Origin: an uncultured Stenotrophomonas sp.
Lineage (GTDB): Bacteria > Pseudomonadota > Gammaproteobacteria > Xanthomonadales > Xanthomonadaceae
NCBI RefSeq assembly: GCF_913778665.1
Contig: NZ_CAJYVQ010000004.1
Coordinates: 338,198 to 402,197, forward strand
DNA: 64,000 bases
Direction of reading: 5' to 3'
In this document: one piece after another, positions 57,113-64,000 of the stretch
How positions within the stretch are numbered: the first letter of the stretch is position 1
Layout of the letters: every line of letters starts with the position of its first letter
Made by a program: the position numbers and the translations under genes
The notes under the pieces: generated by a model
Seen by the model: only the letters and a program-made list of their open reading frames with translations
Databases searched by the model: none
Told to the model about the DNA's origin: nothing

Positions 57113-58384
57113 ATGGACAGCGCAACCCTCGCCGTCGCTGCCCCGCAGCGTGAACTCGCCAGCCACTTCGCCCATGTGCGTGGACGCAGCCAGCAACTGG
57201 CCGCACCGCTCAGCGCCGAAGACGCGATGCTGCAGAGCATGGACGATGCCAGCCCGGCCAAATGGCACCTGGCTCACACTACCTGGTTCTTCGAGCGCTT
57301 CGTGCTGGCCAGCGTACGTGGCCACCAGCCGTGGGAACCGGCCTGGGATTTCCTGTTCAACAGTTACTACAAGAGCCTCGGCCCGGCCCATGCCCGACCA
57401 CGCCGTGGCCTGTTGTCGCGGCCCTCGCTGCAGCAGGTGCGCGACTATCGCGGGCACGTCGATGAGCAGGTGCTGGCGCGCTTGGCCGATGGCGATCTGG
57501 ATGAAGAGGCGCTGCAGCACCTGCAGCTGGGCCTGCAGCACGAACAGCAGCACCAGGAGCTGCTGCTGACCGACATCAAGCACGCTCTGTGGTGCAACCC
57601 GCTGCAGCCACCCTATCGCGAAGACCTTGCGGTGGTCGCCAGCGTGCCCAGCGCACAGGGCTGGATCGCGCGGGAAGAAAGCATCGTCAGCGTCGGCGCA
57701 GCGCGCTGGCCGCAGCACGGGCCCTTCGCCTACGACAACGAGTCGCCGCCGCACCGCGTGCTGCTGCCCGCACACGCCATTGCCGAGCGACCGCTCAGCA
57801 ACGGCGAGTACCGAGCCTTCGTCGATGCCGGCGGCTATCGCGATCCGCGCTGGTGGCTCAGCGAGGGCTGGGCCCTGTGCGAGGCCGAAGGCTGGCAGCA
57901 CCCGCTGTACTGGCACGACGACCTGCAGCGCGAGTACACCCTCGGCGGCTGGCGCGCGATCGATCCACATGCACCGGTCTGCCACCTCAGCTATTACGAA
58001 GCCGATGCCTGCGCGCGTTGGCATGAGGCACGGCTGCCGACCGAATTCGAATGGGAAGCGGCCGCCGCCACGCAGCCGCTTGATGGACACTTCGCCGATG
58101 ATGACCGACTGCATCCGCACGCGGAGCAGGGCAGTGGCCTGCGGCAGCTGTTCGGCGATGTCTGGGAATGGACCTCCAGCGCCTATGGCGCCTACCCCGG
58201 CTTCCAGCCTTTCGGCGGCAACCTGGGCGAGTACAACGGCAAATTCATGTGTGGCCAGTGGGTGTTGCGCGGCGGCAGCTGCGCCACCCCGCGTGGCCAC
58301 GTACGCAGCAGCTACCGCAACTTCTTCAATCCACCGGCGCGCTGGCAGTTTTCCGGCGCTCGCCTGGCGAGGGATCTTCCATGA
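57113..58384 (+). CDS. egtB: Ergothioneine biosynthesis protein EgtB (sulfoxide synthase)
   Basis: The 423-residue product has an N-terminal DinB-like domain with iron ligands His52 or His55 (KWHLAHTTWFF) and HX3HXE (His143, His147 in HEQQHQE). The C-terminal formylglycine-generating-enzyme-like domain includes PLSNGEYRAFVDAGGYRDPRWWL, LPTEFEWEAAA, GDVWEWTSSAYGAYPGF, and WVLRGGSCATP. EgtB oxidatively joins a thiol to hercynine. It overlaps egtD by 4 bp, so hercynine synthesis and sulfurisation are coupled. Confidence 0.94.
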   Translation: MDSATLAVAAPQRELASHFAHVRGRSQQLAAPLSAEDAMLQSMDDASPAKWHLAHTTWFFERFVLASVRGHQPWEPAWDFLFNSYYKSLGPAHARPRRGLLSRPSLQQVRDYRGHVDEQVLARLADGDLDEEALQHLQLGLQHEQQHQELLLTDIKHALWCNPLQPPYREDLAVVASVPSAQGWIAREESIVSVGAARWPQHGPFAYDNESPPHRVLLPAHAIAERPLSNGEYRAFVDAGGYRDPRWWLSEGWALCEAEGWQHPLYWHDDLQREYTLGGWRAIDPHAPVCHLSYYEADACARWHEARLPTEFEWEAAAATQPLDGHFADDDRLHPHAEQGSGLRQLFGDVWEWTSSAYGAYPGFQPFGGNLGEYNGKFMCGQWVLRGGSCATPRGHVRSSYRNFFNPPARWQFSGARLARDLP

Positions 58385-59367
58385 GTACCGTGCAGGACGC
58401 GCTGCAGGCGCTGACCGACCTCACCCCTGGCCGCCAGCAGATCATGGCCGACGCCGTGGCCGGCCTCTCGTGCCCCGCACGCCAGCTGCCGTCCAAGTAC
58501 TTTTACGATGCGCGTGGCTCGCGTCTGTTTGAGCAGATCACCCACACGCCCGAGTACTACCCCACGCGCACCGAATTGGCCCTGCTTGATCGGGTGCTGC
58601 CGGAGATCGCCAGCGCCGTCGGCGCGCATGCGCACGTGGTCGAACTGGGCAGTGGCAGCGGCCGCAAGACTGCGCTGCTGCTGGCCGCCCTCCACGATCC
58701 GGTGGCCTATACCCCCATCGAAATCTCGCGCGCCGCGCTGTTGTCCAGCATCGACCACCTGGCCCCGGCCCTGCCGCAGGTGGAGATGCTGCCGGTCTGC
58801 GCCGACTTCACCCGCCCGGTGCAGGTACCTGAACCGGAGCGCGCGGCGGCGCGGCGCCTGCTGTTCTTCCCCGGCTCCACCCTGGGCAACTTCGCCGGCG
58901 AAGAAGCCATCGCCCTGCTGCGCGCGATGCGACAGACCATGGGCGATGACGGCCTGGCGCTGGTCGGCATCGACCTGCACAAGGACCCGGCGCTGATCGA
59001 GGCCGCCTACAACGATGCCGACGGCATCACCGCAGCGTTCACCCTCAATCTGCTGGCCCGCCTCAACCGCGAGATCGGCAGTGATTTCGACCTCGATGGC
59101 TTCCGCCACCAGGCCCGCTACAGCACCGCGCGCCTGCGCATCGAAACCGACCTGGTCAGCCAGCGCGAGCAGGAGGTGCACCTGGACGGTCACACCTTCC
59201 ACTTCCAGGCCGGCGAACCGATCCGGGTCGAGTACAGCCACAAGTACACCGATGCCAGCTTCAACCACCTGTTGCAGCAGGCCGGGCTGGAAACCATCGC
59301 CCACTGGGATGCATCCGATCCTGCGTACGGCCTGCGCCTGCTGCGCGCCTCGGCTCCGCATCGGTAG
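58381..59367 (+). CDS. egtD: L-histidine N-alpha-methyltransferase EgtD
   Basis: The 328-residue product starts MSTVQDALQALTDLTPGRQQ. It matches the EgtD fold: LPSKYFYDARGSRLFEQITHTPEYYPTRTE, SAM motif VELGSGSGRKTALLL, and LLFFPGSTLGNFAGEEA. The C-terminal domain is YSHKYTDASFNHLLQQAGL. It trimethylates histidine to hercynine, the EgtB substrate. The ATG overlaps the egtB stop (ATGA). Confidence 0.95.
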   Translation: MSTVQDALQALTDLTPGRQQIMADAVAGLSCPARQLPSKYFYDARGSRLFEQITHTPEYYPTRTELALLDRVLPEIASAVGAHAHVVELGSGSGRKTALLLAALHDPVAYTPIEISRAALLSSIDHLAPALPQVEMLPVCADFTRPVQVPEPERAAARRLLFFPGSTLGNFAGEEAIALLRAMRQTMGDDGLALVGIDLHKDPALIEAAYNDADGITAAFTLNLLARLNREIGSDFDLDGFRHQARYSTARLRIETDLVSQREQEVHLDGHTFHFQAGEPIRVEYSHKYTDASFNHLLQQAGLETIAHWDASDPAYGLRLLRASAPHR

Positions 59368-59445
59368 CGCCGGGCCGTGGCTGGCCGATGCCAGGCCGTC
59401 TGCCCGCGCTAACATGGCCCCAGCACCGGCAACACGGAGGACGCG

Positions 59446-61614
59446 ATGCCCTTGATGACCACGCTCGGCCTGGCCGCCGCGCTGGCCGCGCCGTTGACCG
59501 CGCAACCGCCCCCCGCTGCTGATCCGGCCTTCGTCCGCTGCATGACGCAGCTGCAGGCCCTGGCCGCCAGGCAGGGCATTGCCGCGGATCGCTTCGCTGC
59601 CATCACCGCCGGCCTGCAGCCCGACCCCAGCGTGCTGCCGCTGCTGGATGCGCAGCCGGAATTCACCACACCGATCTGGGACTACCTGGCCGCCCTGGTC
59701 GATCGCCAGCGGGTGGACGATGGCCTTGCCAGGCTGCAGCAGCATCGCGATCTATTGCAACGGGTATCGGCGCAGTACGGCGTTGATCCGGCAACGATCG
59801 TCGCCGTATGGGGCGTGGAAAGCGATTATGGCCGCGTGTTCGGCAAGCGTCCGCTGCTGCAGTCGCTGGCCACGCTGTCTTGTGCCGGCCGTCGCCAGCC
59901 CTTCTTCCGCGGCGAACTGCTGGCGCTCATCAAGCTGATCGAGCAGGGCGACCTGCAGTCGCAGGGACTCACCGGTTCCTGGGCCGGCGCCTTCGGCCAC
60001 ACCCAGTTCATGCCCAGCACCTATGCGCGCATCGCCGTCGACGGTGATGGCGATGGCCGCCGCGATCTGGTCGGCAGCATTCCTGATGCACTGGCCTCTA
60101 CTGCCAACTATCTCAAGCGCGCCGGTTGGCGCAGCGGCGAGCCGTGGGGCATGGAGGTACGTATTCCCGAGGGTTTCAAGACGGCGCAGGCCGGGCGCAC
60201 CCAGCGTCGCGCGCTGGCCGAGTGGCGCGCGCTGGGCATCACCGGCCTGGATGGCAGCGCCCTCGCGCCGCAGGGACTGCCGGCCGATGCCCGCGCAGCC
60301 CTGCTGCTGCCGGCCGGCAGTAAGGGCCCGGCACTGCTGGTCTTCCGCAACTACGATGCGATCTACAGCTACAACGCTGCCGAAAGCTATGCGCTGGCCA
60401 TCGCCACCCTGGCTGACCGCCTGCGCGGCGGCAATGGCCTGGCGACTGCCTGGCCCACCGATGATCCCGGCCTCGGCCGCGACGAGCGCCGCCAGCTGCA
60501 GACCCTGCTGCTGGCCCGTGGCCACGATATTGGCAGCGCTGATGGCATGATCGGCAACGCCAGCCGGCGCGCGATCCAGGTCGAGCAGCGCCGCCTGGGC
60601 TGGGCCGACGCCGATGGCCGGCCCGGCCAGCGCATCCTGCGCGCGCTGCAGGCCGAACCGCGCACGTCGCCCACGCCCACCCGTTTCAGTCTTCCCGCCA
60701 ACTACAGCGCCGCGCAGTCGCCGGCCTTACGGAGTCGATCCACCGTGCAACAGATCCAGGGTGTCAGCAGCGGCCAGTTCCAGGGACTTGATGCCTGGCT
60801 GGTGGAAACCCCCGAAGCCACCGCCGCCATCAGCGTGTTCGGCGGCCAGCTGCTGTCCTTCGTACCCAAGGGCCAGCCCGACGTGATGTGGCTTTCGCCC
60901 AAGCGTGCTGAGCTGCCAACCCCCATCCGTGGCGGCAGCCCGGTGTGCTGGCCGTACTTCGGCCGCCAGGGCCAGGGCAATGACGTGCCGGCGCACGGCT
61001 TCGTCCGCACCCTGCCGTGGGAGCTGCAGCAGGCGCGCCGCCTCGACGACGGCAGCATCGAGCTGACCCTGGCGCCGCCTGCGCTGCAGGATCTCGGCCT
61101 GCGCCTGACCATGACCATGCGCGTGGGCCGCGAGCTGCGCCAGCAGCTGGTCACCGAAAACACCGGCAGCGCACCGGCCACCTTCACCCAGGCCCTGCAC
61201 AACTACTTCCGCGTGGGTGACGCCACCCGTGTGGAAGTGGACGGCGTGGATGGGGTGACCTACCAGGACAAGTACGAGAACTACGCCCAGACCCGCCGCC
61301 AGCAGGGGCCGTGGTCGTTGCGCGACCCACGCGACCCGGGCCGCAGCGACCGCATCTACAGCCCGGCCGGCGGCCGCTACGTGCTGCGCGACCCGGTGCT
61401 CAAGCGCCGCATCGAACTGCGTACCGAAGGCAGCCGCGCGCTGGTGGCCTGGAACCCCGGCGCGGAAGCGGCAGCGAAGATGGCCGACGTCGGCGACGGC
61501 TGGCGTGACTACGTCTGCCTGGAGGCCGCCAACGCCGGTCCGGATGTCGTGACCGTGGCCCCGGGCGGCCGCCACGTCCTGGTGCAGGTGCTGTCCAGCC
61601 AACCCCAGCCCTGA
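59446..61614 (+). CDS. Fusion: MltB-type lytic transglycosylase + hexose-6-phosphate mutarotase-like domain
   Basis: The single 722-residue frame has three parts. A signal peptide (MPLMTTLGLAAALAAPLTAQ) leads. Residues about 25-350 form an SLT_2/MltB domain (VWGVESDYGRVFGKRPLLQSLATL with catalytic Glu, GAFGHTQFMPSTYARIAVDGDGDGRRDL), followed by a PG_binding_1 domain (about 355-405). Residues about 434-722 are an aldose-1-epimerase/YeaD-like domain (GGQLLSFVPKGQPDVMWLS, RGGSPVCWPYFGRQG, HGFVRTLPWEL, ALHNYFRVGD). A GTG at 60745 with GGAG ten bases upstream could start the second domain independently. Mutarotases are normally cytoplasmic, so export is odd. Confidence 0.85.
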   Translation: MPLMTTLGLAAALAAPLTAQPPPAADPAFVRCMTQLQALAARQGIAADRFAAITAGLQPDPSVLPLLDAQPEFTTPIWDYLAALVDRQRVDDGLARLQQHRDLLQRVSAQYGVDPATIVAVWGVESDYGRVFGKRPLLQSLATLSCAGRRQPFFRGELLALIKLIEQGDLQSQGLTGSWAGAFGHTQFMPSTYARIAVDGDGDGRRDLVGSIPDALASTANYLKRAGWRSGEPWGMEVRIPEGFKTAQAGRTQRRALAEWRALGITGLDGSALAPQGLPADARAALLLPAGSKGPALLVFRNYDAIYSYNAAESYALAIATLADRLRGGNGLATAWPTDDPGLGRDERRQLQTLLLARGHDIGSADGMIGNASRRAIQVEQRRLGWADADGRPGQRILRALQAEPRTSPTPTRFSLPANYSAAQSPALRSRSTVQQIQGVSSGQFQGLDAWLVETPEATAAISVFGGQLLSFVPKGQPDVMWLSPKRAELPTPIRGGSPVCWPYFGRQGQGNDVPAHGFVRTLPWELQQARRLDDGSIELTLAPPALQDLGLRLTMTMRVGRELRQQLVTENTGSAPATFTQALHNYFRVGDATRVEVDGVDGVTYQDKYENYAQTRRQQGPWSLRDPRDPGRSDRIYSPAGGRYVLRDPVLKRRIELRTEGSRALVAWNPGAEAAAKMADVGDGWRDYVCLEAANAGPDVVTVAPGGRHVLVQVLSSQPQP

Positions 61615-61645
61615 GCGGGGTCCCGTTACAGACAAGGAGCGATGC

Positions 61646-62407
61646 ATGCAGGAAGCACAGTGGTTCTACGCCAACAGCAGCCAGCGCGAGGGGCCGGTCG
61701 ACCTGGCCGGCCTCCGGCAGCTGCAGGCCGAGGGCAGGGTGGGGGCCGCCACCCTGCTCTGGTGCGAGGGCATGCCGACCTGGCGCCCGCTGGCCGAACT
61801 CGACGCGCCGCCCCAGACGGTCAACGTCGCCGCCCCTGCGGTTGTCGTCGACCGTGGGATCGATGACCCCTACCGCGCGCCCGCCACGGCGCCGGGGATG
61901 CTGGCGGGCGCCACGCAGGACAGCCAACCGCTGGAAGGCGAGATGGCGCTGTATGCCGCCGTGGTCGGCCGCAACTTCGCTCTGTACCGGCGGCGCTGGC
62001 GGCTGGACCAGGGCGTGCCACACGCGTCCGGCACTTGGCACTGGCCCGCGTTCCTGTTCGGCCTGCCGTGGATGATGTACCGGCGCATGTACCGGGTGGC
62101 GATGCTTTGGATCGCTGTGCTGGTGGTCAGCAGCGTTGCCGAAGCTCTGCTCGACGTGCCGGAGGCCTTCTCGTCCATCTCAAGCCTGGCGCTCGGCGTC
62201 ACCGCCGGCGTGTTCGCCAACCACTGGTACCTGCGGCACTGCCAGCGCCAGATTGCCCAGGCCCGCGCGCTGAAGGGCAGCGACCCGGTCGCGCTCCAAC
62301 AGGAACTGGCCCGGCGCGGCGACGTCAGCTGGCTGGGCCTGGTGATCAGCCTTGCTGCGGTGCTGGCATTGTTGGTGGGCCTGGCGTTCCTGCCGACGTC
62401 CTATTGA
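61646..62407 (+). CDS. GYF_2 (DUF4339) + DUF2628 membrane protein
   Basis: The 253-residue product has an N-terminal GYF-like domain (AQWFYANSSQREGPVDLAGLRQLQAEGRVGAATLLWCEGMPTWRPLAEL). A linker with DDPYRAP follows, then DUF2628-type membrane segments (WHWPAFLFGLPWMMYRRMYRVAMLWIAVLVV and others to the C-terminus). Function is unknown; GYF_2 domains often bind partners at membranes. Its 3' end overlaps the convergent BenE-type gene by 7 bp. Confidence 0.85.
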   Translation: MQEAQWFYANSSQREGPVDLAGLRQLQAEGRVGAATLLWCEGMPTWRPLAELDAPPQTVNVAAPAVVVDRGIDDPYRAPATAPGMLAGATQDSQPLEGEMALYAAVVGRNFALYRRRWRLDQGVPHASGTWHWPAFLFGLPWMMYRRMYRVAMLWIAVLVVSSVAEALLDVPEAFSSISSLALGVTAGVFANHWYLRHCQRQIAQARALKGSDPVALQQELARRGDVSWLGLVISLAAVLALLVGLAFLPTSY

Positions 62408-63606
62408 GCCTGCAGCCGTGGGCGCAGCACCAGCAGGCACAGCGAGCCAGCCACCAGGCCCCAGAAGGCCGAACCGATGCCGGCCAGTGACACGCCGGAG
62501 GCGGTGACCAGGAAGGTGACCAGTGCGGCTTCGCGGTCGCGTTCCACGGCCAGTGCGCTGGCCAGGCTGTTGCCAATGGTGCCGAACAGGGCGATGCCTG
62601 CCACACAGGCGACCAGTTCCTTTGGGAAGGCGGCGAACAGCGCCGCCACCGTCGCCCCGAACAGGCCGATCAGAATATAGAAGGCACCGGCGGCCATGGC
62701 TGCGGTGTAGCGGCGCGCAGGATCCTCATGGGCATCGCGGCCCATGCAGATCGCTGCGGTGATCGCCGCCAGGTTCAGTGCATAGGCGCCGAAGGGGGCC
62801 AGCAGCGTATTGACCACGCCGATCCAGCCGATCACCGGCGAGATGGGCGCGCTGTAACCAGAGGCGCGCATCACCGCCACCCCGGGGATGTTCTGCGAGG
62901 CCATGGTGACCACGAACAGGGGCAGGGCGATGCCGGCCACCGCCTGCCACGACAGCGAGGGCGTGACCCAATGCGGGGTGGCCAGCTGCAGGTGCAGGTC
63001 CTGCGCATGCAGCAGACCACGGCTGGTGGCGATGATGATGCCGACCAACAGGGTGGCGATCACCGCATAGCGCGGGAACAGGCGTCGCCCGGCCAGCCAG
63101 GTGGCGAACATCGCCAGGGCGAGCACGACCTGGGTATTCATTGCCACGAACACATCCAGGCCGAAGCGCAGCAGCACGCCGGCCAGCATGCCCGCCGCCA
63201 GCGCCATCGGCACCCGCTGCATCAGCCGGGCGAAGATGCCCGAGAAGCCGGCAATCATGCCCAGCACCGCGGCGAGCAGGAACGCACCCGTGGCCTCGGA
63301 CAGCGAGGCACCACCGGCACCCACCACCAGCATTGCCGCACCCGGGGTCGACCAGGCGGTGACCACGGGCACCCGGTAGCGCAGTGAGAGACCAATACAG
63401 GTGACGCCCATGCCCAGGCCCAGCGCCCACATCCACGAAGCAATCTGCGCCTGGTCAGCACCCACGGCTTGTGCGGCCTGGAACACGATCACCGCCGAAC
63501 TGGCGAAGCCCACCAGCACGGTGATGAAGCCGGCCACGATTGCCGGCATCGAAAGATCGCGCCACCACACCTGTCTTGCCTGCGTGCCCATCGTTGTCTC
63601 ATCCAT
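62401..63606 (-). CDS. BenE-family benzoate/H+ symporter-like transporter
   Basis: The product has 401 residues from the ATG at 63606 (MDETTMGTQARQVWWRDLSMPAIVAGFITVLVGFASSAVIVFQAA); an ATG at 63591 is also plausible. It has about 12 helices and BenE signatures VVTAWSTPGAAMLV, VTMASQNIPGVAVMRASGY, APFGAYALNLAAITAAICMGRDAHEDPARRY. No benzoate catabolic genes are nearby, so the substrate is uncertain. It could equally serve another aromatic acid. Confidence 0.9.
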   Translation of the reverse strand: MDETTMGTQARQVWWRDLSMPAIVAGFITVLVGFASSAVIVFQAAQAVGADQAQIASWMWALGLGMGVTCIGLSLRYRVPVVTAWSTPGAAMLVVGAGGASLSEATGAFLLAAVLGMIAGFSGIFARLMQRVPMALAAGMLAGVLLRFGLDVFVAMNTQVVLALAMFATWLAGRRLFPRYAVIATLLVGIIIATSRGLLHAQDLHLQLATPHWVTPSLSWQAVAGIALPLFVVTMASQNIPGVAVMRASGYSAPISPVIGWIGVVNTLLAPFGAYALNLAAITAAICMGRDAHEDPARRYTAAMAAGAFYILIGLFGATVAALFAAFPKELVACVAGIALFGTIGNSLASALAVERDREAALVTFLVTASGVSLAGIGSAFWGLVAGSLCLLVLRPRLQAQ

Positions 63607-63733
63607 ATGCATCCATGCATACATAGCGCTTGCGGCGTTGACCGCGCAACGCGCGGGCAACGCCGCAGTGAACTTCGAGCGTACGTCATGCGTGATGTTG
63701 CGGTGCTTCTGTCATCAGCATGCAAAAAATCGC

Positions 63734-63761
63734 TTGACGAAACCTGCAGGATCTCTAGAAT
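63734..63761 (+). promoter_or_regulatory. Strong sigma70 promoter 1 at right edge
   Basis: TTGACG (63734-63739) and TAGAAT (63756-63761) are separated by 16 bp. It is the first of three similar promoters. The 394 bases from 63607 to the end contain no convincing gene. Confidence 0.65.
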
Positions 63762-63851
63762 TCGCTCCCTTGCTGCAGCGCATCGCTTCTTCGGAAACGG
63801 CACGCCAACAGCAACGCCACTACCGACGAACGAGATGATCGAACGAAGGTG

Positions 63852-63879
63852 TTGACGGACTCGAAAAGTCCGGCATAAT
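63852..63879 (+). promoter_or_regulatory. Strong sigma70 promoter 2 at right edge
   Basis: TTGACG (63852-63857) and CATAAT (63874-63879) are 16 bp apart, inside a segment (AAGGTGTTGACG ... CGAAAAG ... CCGGC) repeated at promoter 3. Confidence 0.7.
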
Positions 63880-63972
63880 AGGCGGCTCGCAACGACGAAG
63901 GCCCTCGGGTCCAACGACGGAGCAGCATCGGCAACAACGTCCACTCCGGTGAGACGGCCTTGAAAAAAGGTG

Positions 63973-64000
63973 TTGACGAAGCGGAAAAGCCGGCTATAAT
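63973..64000 (+). promoter_or_regulatory. Strong sigma70 promoter 3, at the last base of the window
   Basis: TTGACG (63973-63978) and a perfect TATAAT (63995-64000) are 16 bp apart. An A-rich stretch (TTGAAAAAAGG) lies just upstream. Tandem promoters of this form usually drive rRNA or tRNA operons in xanthomonads, so a stable-RNA gene probably starts just past the edge (inference). Confidence 0.75.

Overview
The window is about 64 kb of GC-rich (roughly two-thirds G+C) gammaproteobacterial chromosome from the Xanthomonadaceae (Lysobacteraceae). It is most likely a member of the Stenotrophomonas maltophilia complex. Two things support this. The gene order mnmE / orf900-like / yidC / rnpA / rpmH / dnaA / dnaN / recF matches the published Xanthomonas campestris origin region. 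Many intergenic regions carry GTAG-type palindromic repeats (GTAGAGCCGAGC...) that look like the SMAG REP family described in S. maltophilia. The species call is inference; the genus-level context is strong.

Left end (1-10.5 kb), the replication origin. The first codons of recF, dnaN and dnaA lie on the minus strand. The 275-bp dnaA/dnaN gap is the probable oriC. The almost 1-kb dnaN/recF gap is non-coding but dense in signals: DnaA boxes, parS-like palindromes, a duplicated 44-bp element and the dnaN terminator. On the plus strand come rpmH, rnpA, yidC, an unusual lipoprotein joining a NodB polysaccharide deacetylase, a caspase-like domain and TPRs, and mnmE.

10.5-28 kb is a mosaic of housekeeping and accessory genes separated by REP elements: a glycerophosphodiesterase, a rhomboid protease, a TerC-type exporter behind an apparent yybP-ykoY (Mn2+) riboswitch, an rRNA methyltransferase, a WYL regulator with a small monooxygenase-like protein, a dipeptidase, an APC permease, an aldo/keto reductase with a divergent LysR gene, a LysR-LysE cluster, a quinone oxidoreductase, a GST, rmuC, a Cys-rich lipoprotein and a glutathione peroxidase.

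28-42 kb holds two complete systems. A six-gene mlaFEDCBA operon (retrograde phospholipid transport) is on the minus strand. A recCBD operon (double-strand-break repair), whose genes overlap by 4 bp, is on the plus strand. A small frameshifted pseudogene follows recD.

42-54 kb: a MarR / DUF1656 / HlyD / outer-membrane factor / FUSC aromatic-acid-type efflux operon (minus strand), folE, and a three-gene MukBEF-like SMC complex (MksF-MksE-MksB, equivalent to JetABC of Wadjet) with no JetD/MksG nuclease gene beside it.

54-64 kb: a TauE/SafE permease, a YchJ-like protein, a membrane diguanylate cyclase, the ergothioneine pair egtB-egtD, a single open frame fusing an MltB-type transglycosylase to a hexose-phosphate mutarotase-like domain, a GYF/DUF2628 membrane protein and a BenE-type transporter. 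The last 270 bases carry three tandem strong sigma70 promoters pointing out of the window, probably toward a stable-RNA gene. Small coordinate errors (1-2 bases) are possible for short sites located by eye.
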